NCBI GenBank assembly: GCA_903772945.1
Contig: CAICTM010000221.1
Coordinates: 25,505-89,504 of the forward strand
From: Seminavis robusta
Taxonomy: Eukaryota; Bacillariophyta; Bacillariophyceae; Naviculales; Naviculaceae
Direction: 5' to 3'
DNA length: 64,000 nt
Shown here: positions 24,401-34,884 of the stretch, in pieces
Layout: each line of letters starts with the position of its first letter
How positions within the stretch are numbered: the stretch's first letter is position 1
The notes under the pieces: model-generated
The model's input: only the letters and a program-made list of their open reading frames with translations
Told to the model about the DNA's origin: nothing
Databases searched by the model: none
Made by a program: the position numbers and the translations under genes

Positions 24401-27400
24401 AGACTTGGTTGAGGTTGACAGCATGGCAATGCCTGATTCCTCTGAAGCCCCCAGAGAAGTTTTCTTGATTAGCCTGCGAGGGGCAACAAATGGATCGTAT
24501 GATCTCCAAATCACTGAGTCTCTCAACTCTTCCGTAACTACATCAATTATCGAAGAAGTGCCAGCTTCCACCACTGCCGAAGGCCTTGAGGGACTTATCC
24601 AAGATGCACTGTTCCCAGATGGCTACGAGTCCTCCTGCGGAACCACTGGAATTACAGTGTGCTCCCAATCAGTGAAGGTGTATGACATGGGAACAGGTTT
24701 CTTGGTAACTTTTGTTGGAGAACGCTTGAATCAAGGTGTAAGCCTCGAGTACATTACTGACAACTTGGTTAACTTTGAGAGTGAGATGTTCCAGAATAGC
24801 ACTTTGGACATCAAGGAGAGACCGTCCGACATTGTCTATGCAAACACAGAATATCTCGATATTGGAATGGGCGCAGGGGACACAATCTTGAACATCAGAG
24901 GATCGACGGCGACTACCAAGATCACCACTCAGTCTCTTGATGACTACATCTTCATCTCTTCTGAAGCGAACCAAGACAGCAGCAATGCAGCTTCTGTTGA
25001 CGTTCTTCTTGGATGGCTTGATTACTTGGAGGAGGATGTGACCGTCGAGGCAGGCTCTGGCCGCCACAGGTTGATGATGTCTGATGAGAAGAGCAGTATT
25101 TCCATGGCTGCTGAAGGTGACCCAGCAGTTCTCACATCAACATCTCTTACAAATATCAAGGAAGGCCTTGGCAATATCTACTTCTCTGCGGAGGGAGGCC
25201 ACTGGTCTGCAGGTGTCAATCTGTGGCTCGGGAAGAATGATGATTACTTGAGCGTCACCTCCATCCCCGCAAATGAGGATGGAAACGACCTTAGAACTAC
25301 TACATCCATCCACGCAGGAAGCGGAGATGATGTTATGACTGTTGATCTTGATGCTGATGCGCACCCTGGAGCTGTGTTTATTGCGAATGGACAGGCTGGA
25401 GATGACAGCATTAACGGCACCACTTCGTCTCTTCCGTTGATCCTCTTCGGTGATGATGGAGATGATGTCCTAGTGTCTGGATCGGGGTCTGATATCCTCA
25501 TTGGAGATTATGGCCGTGTTATCTGGACAAGCAATGATGGAACAAACACCACCGCTGTGGCATCCGCTGGTGCGGGAGGTGCGTGTTCATGAACAACTGT
25601 GCTTGATTCCCTGCTATGCGCCCTTTGTATGTCTCATTCATTGACCTCTTGTTACAGGCTATGGTGATTTTACTGATGGTGTTGTGAGGACTGTGAGTGA
25701 AATTGTCACTGTGGCTCCTGGTGAGGGAGGCTCGGACACACTCATCATGAACGATGGAGACGATGTTGGCATTGGCTGTTATTTGAATGACACCATTGAT
25801 GGTGGTGATGGCATGGACATCTTGTTTGGAGATGCAGCCCAGATTTTGTACTATGATGAATCCACTTCCCCTAAGAGTCTCATGACAATTGACTGTGAAG
25901 ATGGAGGATATGACACCCTCTATGGTGGTTCAGGAAGTGTTGACTACCTTGTGGGTGGTGGCTTTGCTGATACAATCTATGGTGGGACTGCGGAAGTGGA
26001 CGACGCAGCTGATGGTTGTGATCTTGTGTTTGGAGACCATGCACAGATCCTGCTGGAAGAAGAGCCAGCATTCAAGTTGATTTCTGCTGAGACTACGTTT
26101 CCCGAATGCACTGGAGGAGATGACTATATCTACCTGGGTGCTGGTGATGACATTGCATTTGGTGCAGCAGGAAACGATCACATTGAAGGCAATGCAGGGC
26201 AAGATATTATCTTTGGTGACTTTGGCGAGTATGATGCTCAGCTAAGCTACCCACAGTACAAATCCTACATTACACATGCTGAATATTCTGGAAATGATAC
26301 TATCCATGGTGGTTCTGAGGATGTAAGTTTTGGTGCTGTGAAAACATGGCTGGCTGCATAGTTACCATTCTTTGCTTGCGACTAACCTACTTTTGGTGAA
26401 CGATAATTGAAGGATATCATCTTTGGACAAGAGGTAAGCAGCTGCTTTTGGTAGAGACCTTGCTCATGCCTTATATCACGAACTGACATGTTGATTGCTG
26501 TGACGTTGTCCTAGGGTCATGATGTTATCTATGGCGATGAAGGCCAGGTAAGCGCAGATATCAGTGTTGCACTCCATTCTGTCTTCTTCTGTTTCTAGCA
26601 GGCGAAATCTGACTGGTAACCATTTTCTGTATCGACCAGGATGATATCACTGGAGGGCATAACATTCTGCACGGAGAAGACGGAGGTGACACTATCCATG
26701 GAGGTGATAATGAAGACACCATTGTCGGAGACAATGCAAGGATTCTTCGCGAAGGTACTGCTGGAAACACGTTCCCTTGGGAACACGAAATCACCTGGGT
26801 TACATTCCCCGCTCCGTTTGACACTGAGGTAATCAGGGAAGTCAGGCTCTTCGATGATGTGGATCTGGTTCAGGTGAGTTTCTGTTGCAACTGGGATGAC
26901 AAGTTCGCTTGTTTCGGTTTCTAATTTAAATTTTGTGTTTCGTTTAGGGCGACGACGTGATCTACGGAGACGGGGGCAATGATGTGATTTGGGGTCAGAG
27001 AGGTGATGACAGTAAGTTGCTGACTGGCCTTGGGTGGGAACCAATTTGTGGTCTGCGTACTGACTTTTGACCTGTCTTTCAGCTCTTCATGGTGGCGAAG
27101 GTGAAGATGAATTGGTTGGAGGCCTGGGCTCCGATTACTTGGATGGTGGCCACGGAAATGACATTGTTCTGGGCGACGTCGGATTTGTTGTCCGGAGATT
27201 TGATGAAACAGGAACCCCCCGCCTTAACTCAGACACAAGCGGAACAACTTCATCTTATGTGTGGCACAAAGACATTGTCCTGGAAGAGGTAGGCAAGATC
27301 ACCTCCGCTCACCAGATCTCCACTACCCTCAATTCGAGCGCCCTGTTGGCTGAGGATGTAGCTGCCTCATCAATGATGATTGTGGCCAATGAATACAGTG

Positions 27401-29742
27401 ATGGAAAGCAGACAAGTGATCCTAAAAGGGGTGGATGGCCAACTGAGCTCATCTTGTTTGATTTGGAACCCAGTCACAACGATGTCCTACATGGAAGCCA
27501 TGGTGATGATATTCTCATTGGCCAGCGTGGAGATGATACATTTGTAGGAGGTTATGGAAACAACTTGATCATTGGTGATGCTGGCACAAATTCTATTACC
27601 TACAACATGGATTTCCCGAAGATCTATGAGATCTACCGTGCTTTGTCGGCTCCTTCTCCCTTTGAGGTGCCTCAGTACGGAGCAGTGTTCTCCATTGATT
27701 ACAAGCTCTGGCCCAATCAGTACCGCCAAGTTGATTCCCTTGGATCCATTATTGATCTGGCAGTGAATATGGATGATCTCCAGTCTGACAGTAATCTGCT
27801 TCATGATATCATTGGAGTATCTGCCCTGGAAACTGGAGACGGAACTTGCTTGCAACCCATGTTTGGTGCTGTGCCAGGATTCTTGAATTCACAGCATCGT
27901 TTCCATGGAAATGATAATATTGCAAGCGGCAAGGGAAGCAGCATCGTCATTGGAGATGATATCATTGGCAACTCTGGTTTTGACCTCTCCCAGTTTTCAG
28001 ACATTGAAACAGTTCGTGAGAGACTAGATGATTTGATAAACTCTCTGAGTGTGAGAATGAGCACGCTTGAAGTTGACACAGAGAGGTCAGGATATGCATA
28101 CAATGCTGACGCGGACATGTCTGTTGCCTGTGATACAATTTCAACCAATCCATCTGGCAGCTCTCTAGTGACTGGAGACTCTCTCACAATTATGGGAAGA
28201 ACCTACAAGGCAGACGGGGTTGACGAAAACTCTCTTTTGCAGATGTCGGAGGACATCTTGAACAGATTCCTTGACCTTGAGTTGGTCCTTGTTGACTTCC
28301 ACTTTGCCCTGTATGAGATCCATCACAACTTGTTGTCAAGAGCCCTCAACTCGGAGACAAGCAATCCCAGTCTAGCGGTGCCTCTCCATACACTGAAGCT
28401 TGCGGATGACACGATCAAATCATATGGGAATGACATTGTCATTGGTGATTCTGCAACATTGTTCGTCCAGGCGGATCGGCCGGGCATCACCGGTTTTGCT
28501 TTCGAGGGCATGGACAATGCCTTCGACCAGAATGTTGAGAGAGCTCTTTCGTCGATCCGCACTGCACGTGAGGCCGCTCGCGACGACCATGCAAACGCCG
28601 ACCTGACACCCACTAGCCCATTTTCGAATCAACAAAAGAACAGCCTTCCATTTGACGACGTGCCTTTCGTCAATTCCATCGGAACAGATGAGATCTACCT
28701 GAACGAAGGAAACAATTTGGCTGTTGGTGATTTTGCTGTGTTGGGTGGTGTTGCGTCCTCTCGGGATGTCAAGACTGCTGATTTGTCAGCTTATGTTGAA
28801 TCAGTCGAAACCTTGAGGAAGCGCCCAGTTGCGTCGCTGAATGACAACAACTTAGACGTCTTCGGCTACTCAATCGAATTCTACAATGAACGCTATGATT
28901 CTCAAACGTCCAAACTTGTGGAACCAAGCTATCACGGAGACTACTTCTCTGGCAACAGCAGCAGCAACGTTATCTTTGGCGACTACTGGACCTCGTACGG
29001 TTTCGAGCAACTCACAAGCGGGGACTTCCGGGCCGACGAGTCCTCCAACGCATTTTCTCAGTGGGACAACGCTCGGTGGACTCTATTTGCCGGAGACACA
29101 ATCGAAGTCGTTTCTGGAACTAAGGTTGACTCACAGAAGGGTTCAGATACCATCACTGGTGGTGCAATTACAAACGACAAGATGACTACTGAGTCGGCAT
29201 CCTTCACCCAGCAACTGATCCAAAGTCACGGTTTGTATGCACGGTTAAAGGAAGACTTGTACGAAGGTGTCCTTCCATACTCGGCACTCACAGCGCTCAA
29301 GGGTGGATACCAGTGCGTCGACCCGGAAACTGCATCATGGATTCCACCCTTTGTTACGGAAGCTGGAACGTCAACAACCGAAGGTAGCTCGAAGACGTCT
29401 GCACCTGTGAGCTCGGCCCCTGTCACCGATGCACCTGTCCCCGTGACCGATGCGCCTGTCTCGACAGCTCCCGCCAGCTCTGCCCCCGCCACGTCATCTC
29501 CTGTCGCTAAAGTGACGGGCTCGCCAACTACCCTCGTCACGTCATCTCCTGTCACTCCAGTGACGGATGCCCCAACTAGCGCTCCAACCAAAGCTCCGAC
29601 GGACACCCCAACTAGCGCTCCAACCAAAGCACCGACGGATGCCCCCACCAGCGCACCTACGGAAGGTTCCCCTGGTAATGCTAATGGAAACAGCAATGGT
29701 AACGGTAACGGCAAGAACAAGAGGAATCGTCTGCGACATTAG
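12465..29742 (+). CDS. Giant secreted RTX-like repeat protein, 19 exons
   Basis: I reconstruct one gene of 5257 residues. Exons: 12465-14313, 14421-15641, 15746-18729, 18820-19323, 19403-20067, 20135-21186, 21263-21286, 21377-21754, 21823-21936, 22008-22065, 22161-22190, 22273-22599, 22688-25578, 25658-26322, 26413-26433, 26515-26547, 26640-26873, 26948-27011, 27083-29742. Every junction is GT-AG, nearly all donors are GTAAGT-like, and the frame stays open throughout. The start at 12465 begins a signal peptide (MKLLSTVAWMAMAALL) followed by APTKAPTKAPS linkers. The first 2000 residues are beta-rich and unrecognised. Residues about 2430-2700 and 4040-4400 carry Gly/Asp repeats like GGSGNDTV and GDDVIYGD, typical of RTX calcium-binding beta-rolls. 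Residues about 3150-3420 hold Calx-beta-like segments (AINDAVSEG, AVNDAIKEG). The end is PT-rich and then basic (KNKRNRLRH). No enzymatic or pore-forming domain is visible. It is probably an extracellular matrix or adhesion protein (inference). It could be two adjacent genes, but no second signal peptide was seen. Confidence 0.72.
25721..27200 (+). repeat. RTX-like Gly/Asp nonapeptide repeat block (coding)
   Basis: Exons 14-19 of the giant gene encode a run of motifs such as GGDGMDILFGD, GAGDDIAFG, GNDHIEGNAG, GDDVIYGD and GGHGNDIVLGD. These match the G-G-x-G-x-D-x-U pattern of hemolysin-type calcium-binding repeats (family knowledge), in which each pair of turns binds Ca2+ in a parallel beta-roll. 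Very short exons encode single units inside this block. Confidence 0.8.
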
Positions 29743-30539
29743 GCAATGAAAAGGGGTGAGAAGGGACGTATGGCTTTGAACGTTTGCTGAGCGGCTGTGT
29801 TTTCCGCTGGCTGGTGAACTGTGATTCTGGCTGCCGTCCCTGACTACGCACTTTAAGACGTTGCTCTATGCATACATTGATTAAATAAGATAAAAGAATA
29901 CACTTTACTATTGAAGCCCAAGTGTAGAGCGAAGGGATTGGACGTCAAGAAGGACTGTACCAGTATTCTCTGGTTGCTGCGCAGGAAGATGATAAACAGG
30001 GCCTTCTGGTTTCATATTGCAAAATCTCTGTCCATCACGCATTGAAAGAGCATTCATGGCATCATCGTTAGGACCTGTCACCCGTTGAGCACTATAGAAG
30101 GACTACTAGTAGAGTATTCGATTATTCACTAATGGATAAAAGCTAGGAAGAGGCAAAGCAAAAGAGAAGGCCAAATTCGGGGCTGGACTTGGTGGGATGA
30201 AGACAAACTGGTGACCTCTGGGAGCGAGGCTCTAGCTAGGCCGAGGATGCGGGAGTTTTGGGCACGGATGCATACCGTAAGTGCGTGGCCTTTAAAACGA
30301 GAGTGTCTAATTGGCTTCGTAGAAAGAAGAAGTGTAATGTATCATCACTACTTTACTTTGAGTATCTATGTATCTTGAATAAACATCAGCCAAGAAATAG
30401 CGGCTGCAACTTGTTTGCTTGTGTTTGCTCATGTGGCTTCCCCCTTGGCAAATAGCTAGCTACTAGGCTTCCAAACCTGAATCAGCTTCATTGCATATTG
30501 CCTCCTCATGAACAGTGCCGTGCCTGTCCAGCCAAGCAG
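29743..30539. other. Convergent intergenic region
   Basis: The giant gene and the minus-strand GH16-like gene converge here, so both 3' ends lie in this stretch. An AATAAG/ATAAAA-rich stretch at about 29880-29900 could serve as the polyadenylation area of the giant gene (inference). No ORF is called. Confidence 0.5.
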
Positions 30540-33251
30540 CTAAGACACCGTCATGGGCGTACAAACACTGGTAACCAGGCTACATTCAGAACCTCCCTGA
30601 CATTGACAATCCTTGGAGCAGAAGCCTCCATCTGGAATTCCTGTTCGACCAGTTGGTGTGAAGCTGAAGTTATCCACCACAACTTCAATCATTTCATCGT
30701 CGGCCATTTCCATTGGAGCCGCAAGAGCACCTCCTAAACTCCAAAGATTGATGCGAACTTCGACATCGGCCGGTAGACATTGGATGTAGTCTTCCTCGTC
30801 CATGACTACTGCTTGCTCTGTAGTATAAAAGTGATCCACACCGCCACCAGCAGTGGTCTCCCAAGTGATGGCACCGGGGTTCCAAGTGAATGAGTAGCTG
30901 TGTGGAGCCTGCTGGAAGGTCCCATCGTCAAGGGCTGTGCTAAAGCTGTACATGTTGGAATCGATTGCTGGTTGCATTATGAAATGGGCATCATTGGGAG
31001 AATCAGCGTCCTCGAATCGACCGAGCTCAATATCCACTTCATGTGAATAATTCTCTCGAATGGAAAAGTCTTCGGTGGCATCCCACGTGAACATGCCAAA
31101 GACCATGTTGGGCGGCAAAAAGTCTTGTCGTACAACACCCGTGTCAACGTTCTTGAGCTCGATGCTCTTGACATTCCAGGAATAAGTTCCATAATCAAAG
31201 GGCATTTCCTCTTCCGGCATGACAATCCGGACTTCCCCCGCTTCCCACATGTCACCATTCTTCTTGAAACGCAAGGTCAATTCGTCTCCATTTACTTCGA
31301 CCATTTCACTGGTGAACCTGTTGAAGGATGGATCACATACTCCCAAAGAGTCGTCTTCCTTGACTTCGACAATGTAGTTGCCCCAGACGTTTTCGTATCG
31401 TTGTCGTTCATCATAGGGAGGGAAGCAATACAACGGCGTACGTGGCTCCAACGCAGGATTATTGTCATCGCATCGATCAGGGTCGCATGATGGCCCGCAG
31501 ATGAATGGGAATTCCACGCTCGCAACTAGTCGGCAAGCCTCTTCTTCGGGACTTCCAGCATCCATCAAGTATTGGATTCGTTCTCCACAGGTGGAGTCGC
31601 CAGCAAGGAGACCCCAAGCTTGAGCACAGTCATCACACCCACATTTTGGCGCTGGAGTGGGAAAAGGTGTGATGGTTGGCTCCAAGGATTCTAGAGTCAC
31701 GGGAATGTATCCTTCGCATCGATCAGGGTCGCAGTTTGGTCCACAGACATCGCCAAACTCTGATCCAGCAACCAAGCGGCAGGCATCTTCTTCAGATTGT
31801 CCTGTGGACATCAAAAAATCAATGCGCGCCAAGCAGGTAAAGTCTCCGGCGAGTTGATCCAGAGTGGCACCACCACATGCAGGGCATCCGCAACGAGTTG
31901 GTCCCGGCATGGGGTTTATCAGTGTTGGGGCCGGTGTTGGGGCAGGACTTGCTGGGACGGGAGCCGGAAGACTTGGGCTGGGTGTCGGCGGCACCTTGCC
32001 ATCGCACCGGGCAGGATCACAGGGATAGCAGTACCCCGAGAACTCCGAGTTGATGCCTGCAATGAGCCCGCATGCTTGCTGCCTTGGTACACTCATGACG
32101 CTCTCAATGAGCTCTCCACAAGTGAAGAGTCCGACCATGGTGTTCCAAATTTCCTCTGTACATTCATCACATCCACAGTACGTCTGTGGTGCTTCTGCCG
32201 GTGTTGTGGGAGATGCTGCCGGCGTTGTGGGTGTTGGCGCAGGTGGTGTGGGTGCGGGTGCAGCTGGCAGAATGGGTGCGCTGGTATCGGTCCTGCCATT
32301 TTCATCACATCGATCCGGATCGCAAAACGGTCCACAAGTGTCGGGCCACTCAGATCCGGCCACGAGTCGACAAGCTGCTTCTTCCGTGGATCCCATACCA
32401 ATGACAAAAACAATCCGCTCTCCACAGCTAAATCCGCCGGCAAGGGTGTTCCAGCGTTCATTCGTACAATCGGCACAACCACAACGCAATGGAGGAGATG
32501 CCGTGGGAGGAGGAACTGGAGCCGTAGGTGCCTTGGTTGGTTTGGGAGTAGAAGGCACTGGTTCAGGTGTTGGTGGAGGTGTCGGATCAGGTGGATTGGG
32601 TGTTGGCGCTTTCGTTGGACGTGGGGTAGGTTTTGGTGTTGCTGGCGCTTTCGTTGGACTTGGCGTAGGCTTTGGAGTCGTCGGCCTTTCAGTTGGATTT
32701 GAAGTTGGTATTGGTGTTGTTGGTCTTTCAGTGGGCTCTGAAGTCGGCTTTGATGTGGGTCTTGGCGTACCGGCACTTGCTGGAATTGTTGGAGAGGCCA
32801 TTGGGGGCAAATTTGCTGGAGTTGTCGGCGAGGCCATTGGTGGTGTGCTGAAGGGAGGATTCGAAGTCGCTGGAGCCGGCGTGCGATATGGCTTTGGGTT
32901 TGGTGTCTGTGGCACTGGAGCGGCTGTCTCGGCTGGTAACGTGTCGTAGCTTCCTTCTCCTTGTGGAAAGAACAGCTCAAACATTAATTCATCTTCCAAT
33001 TGCAGCGTCTTTCGTTCGGTCTCCTGTTGTATACGACTCTCTAACCTTCGTAGATTGTGGCTAGCAGGCGTGTTTTTGCCATCGTCTTTTTGAATATTTT
33101 CGACTTGCACAAGCTTATCTCGGGCATTTTTTTGCTTGGGAGGAACATCAGCCGTCCCTTTCACTCGGAGCCGTTGTGGAGATTCTGTTGCAACCGAATG
33201 ACATTGTGAGAGCGCAAACAGCAAGAACCATCCTCTTCGATATGACACCAT
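30540..33251 (-). CDS. Secreted GH16-type glucanase-like protein with Cys-rich modules
   Basis: A 903-residue single-exon protein. Seen: a signal peptide (about 1-22, GWFLLFALSQCHSVA); a long Pro/Thr/Ser linker (about 115-250); four Cys-rich modules starting CGC-x2-C near residues 254, 358, 453 and 535, each ending CDPDRC or CDPARC; and a C-terminal jelly-roll-like domain (about 617-865). The domain carries HEVDIELGRF, matching the GH16 catalytic E-x-D-x-E signature at Glu738, Asp740 and Glu742. GH16 enzymes cleave or rearrange beta-glucans (family knowledge), so a role at the cell wall or in chrysolaminarin-type glucan handling is inferred. The Cys modules may be carbohydrate- or wall-binding; they do not match a domain I can name. 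It faces the giant gene convergently. Confidence 0.8.
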   Translation of the reverse strand: MVSYRRGWFLLFALSQCHSVATESPQRLRVKGTADVPPKQKNARDKLVQVENIQKDDGKNTPASHNLRRLESRIQQETERKTLQLEDELMFELFFPQGEGSYDTLPAETAAPVPQTPNPKPYRTPAPATSNPPFSTPPMASPTTPANLPPMASPTIPASAGTPRPTSKPTSEPTERPTTPIPTSNPTERPTTPKPTPSPTKAPATPKPTPRPTKAPTPNPPDPTPPPTPEPVPSTPKPTKAPTAPVPPPTASPPLRCGCADCTNERWNTLAGGFSCGERIVFVIGMGSTEEAACRLVAGSEWPDTCGPFCDPDRCDENGRTDTSAPILPAAPAPTPPAPTPTTPAASPTTPAEAPQTYCGCDECTEEIWNTMVGLFTCGELIESVMSVPRQQACGLIAGINSEFSGYCYPCDPARCDGKVPPTPSPSLPAPVPASPAPTPAPTLINPMPGPTRCGCPACGGATLDQLAGDFTCLARIDFLMSTGQSEEDACRLVAGSEFGDVCGPNCDPDRCEGYIPVTLESLEPTITPFPTPAPKCGCDDCAQAWGLLAGDSTCGERIQYLMDAGSPEEEACRLVASVEFPFICGPSCDPDRCDDNNPALEPRTPLYCFPPYDERQRYENVWGNYIVEVKEDDSLGVCDPSFNRFTSEMVEVNGDELTLRFKKNGDMWEAGEVRIVMPEEEMPFDYGTYSWNVKSIELKNVDTGVVRQDFLPPNMVFGMFTWDATEDFSIRENYSHEVDIELGRFEDADSPNDAHFIMQPAIDSNMYSFSTALDDGTFQQAPHSYSFTWNPGAITWETTAGGGVDHFYTTEQAVVMDEEDYIQCLPADVEVRINLWSLGGALAAPMEMADDEMIEVVVDNFSFTPTGRTGIPDGGFCSKDCQCQGGSECSLVTSVCTPMTVS

Positions 33252-33796
33252 GGTGGTGAGACGAGTGTTAGAATAGGGTAACTAACAAATGCAACAACGG
33301 AAGGTAGCAAGAAGGCTGATGTTGGCGGAGGATACAAGTTAAATGAGCGATTTTCATGCAAACCTTTCTCGCTTTTTGCTCATCCATCTCGCACAAACGA
33401 TATTGCGCGCTCTGGCTAAGTACCAAGCCGAGACGATATGTGACAATGGGGGCAGTCACAGTTGTGGTGCTATGTGTTCATGTGGAATTGTTAGTGGGAT
33501 TTTGTCGATAGTAAAATAGTACAAGCAACTAACGGTACTTCTGGCGCGAAGGACTCGCGGACAACGGCAAAAATGGCGCGCCCCTTCTTCTCGAGGAACC
33601 GGCATTCGGTACCCGTTCCGGTACATGTACCGGTACGTAGCGAGCAAAGATTGATCGTCACCCTGAACGAACGATGTAACCCAGGGACCCAAGAGTGGTA
33701 CCGTTGTAAAGGTAATAAAAAGGTTGAAACTAAGGTGGGAGATGTGGCACGGTGAATTTCGTTTAGTTACGGAGAGAATGGAGTTGGATGCAGGGA

Positions 33797-33836
33797 TACC
33801 GGTACCGTACCGTACCGTACCGTACCGGTACCGGTA
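33797..33836. repeat. (GTACC)n / GGTACC-rich microsatellite
   Basis: About eight overlapping copies of GTACC or GGTACC, forming a self-complementary run because GGTACC is a palindrome. The same GGTACCGG word is scattered through other spacers of the window. Confidence 0.85.
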
Positions 33837-34462
33837 AGCACCTCTGTTGGAACGACACTCAGTTGTCTTTCTATTTTTTGGAATTTTTCAGCGGGGTCTT
33901 CATGGAGCGAAAGCATCACATTTCTCCTCCACTTGTACGATTCTCGTGGAAGACACCAAGCAAGCACACATCTGGGAAGAGTTGGAAGTTGTGCTCACAG
34001 CTGGGGCTGGAGAAAAACCTTCAATGACAATATTTTATTTGTCACGAGGTGTATCCGCCGGATTGTTTCCTCGACCACGGCAACTAGACTAACTGTTACC
34101 GCAGATCCTTCCCTCTGTTTTCGCGATTTCGCAGTTGTGACCTATTGATTCAACTCCATTCGATTCAGGATTTACAGTCACTGTTTGCTCCCAGTTCGTA
34201 TGCCGTATGACGTACGGTTCGGCTCTCGCGCAGCGACTGAAACCAAGCCAAGACCGTACGGTACCAGTTCACCAGTTCCGTGAGCTGTTGACTCGATTCG
34301 ATTCGATTCAGGAATTTACTACACGTATAGGTTCAGTCACTTTTTGCTTCCAGTATCATAAGACGCACGACTGATTGGGCTGCTTGTGCTCAAGTACTAG
34401 ACTACTACTAGCTAGCTAGTACTCGTACGGAAACCAAGCCCTATAACCGTACCGGTTCCCTG

Positions 34463-34884
34463 CAGGGTGCGGAAACGGGACTTAATCACCAAGTCTGCGT
34501 GAAACTAGCAGTTAGTTTCACGCAGTGTTTCACGCAGTTTCACGCGACGTGACGTGAAACTAGTACTTAGTTTCACGCAGGTCTGCGTGAAACTAGCAAG
34601 AAATGACTAGTTTCACGCAGAAAACGGCTAGTTTCACGCAGCAAACCGCATAGTTTCACGCAAGATTTACTAGTGACTACTATGGATAGATTGATAGTTT
34701 CACGCACGACTGAACATAGTTTCACACAAGCCTACAACTAGTTTCACGTGAAACTAACGGCTAGTTTCACGCAGCCTGCGTGAAACTAGTAGTCTTGAGT
34801 GCAATTAACGGTTAGTTTCACGCAAGTCTGCGTGAAACTACTGTAGTTTCACGCAGGACTGTTAAATCCCATTTCCGCACCCTG
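34463..34884. mobile_element. Foldback/MITE-like element with TAGTTTCACGCA repeats
   Basis: A 422-bp element with 23-bp terminal inverted repeats that match except at two positions: left arm begins CAGGGTGCGGAAACGGGA, right arm ends TCCCATTTCCGCACCCTG. A CTG trinucleotide flanks both ends (34460-34462 and 34885-34887) and may be a 3-bp target duplication, though part of it could belong to the inverted repeat. The interior holds about 19 copies of TAGTTTCACGCA or its complement (about 13 forward, 6 reverse), many able to pair as hairpins. It has no coding capacity, so it would be non-autonomous. The family is not recognised. Confidence 0.75.

Noticed and set aside
29226-29720. Minus-strand Val/Gly/Ala-rich ORF (GALVGASVGAL)
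   Set aside because: It is the complement of the C-terminal APTKAPT repeats of the giant gene.
12465-29742. Calling the giant gene a hemolysin or toxin because of its RTX repeats
   Set aside because: Only calcium-binding-type repeats are seen; no pore-forming, protease or other toxin domain is visible, and such repeats are common in adhesins and matrix proteins.
32050-32949. Plus-strand ORFs rich in GVGGGVG and Trp/Arg opposite the GH16-like gene
   Set aside because: They are antisense shadows of the PT-rich linker and Cys modules; the minus-strand frame has a signal peptide and domain.
33847-34092. 81-codon ORF containing EDTKQAHIWEELE
   Set aside because: Protein-like for a few residues only; no family, no splice-compatible neighbours and overlapping chance frames. 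It may be a gene fragment but is not supportable.
34463-34884. CRISPR-like array
   Set aside because: The repeats are short, irregularly spaced and in both orientations within inverted ends, in a eukaryotic context; this is a foldback element, not a CRISPR array.
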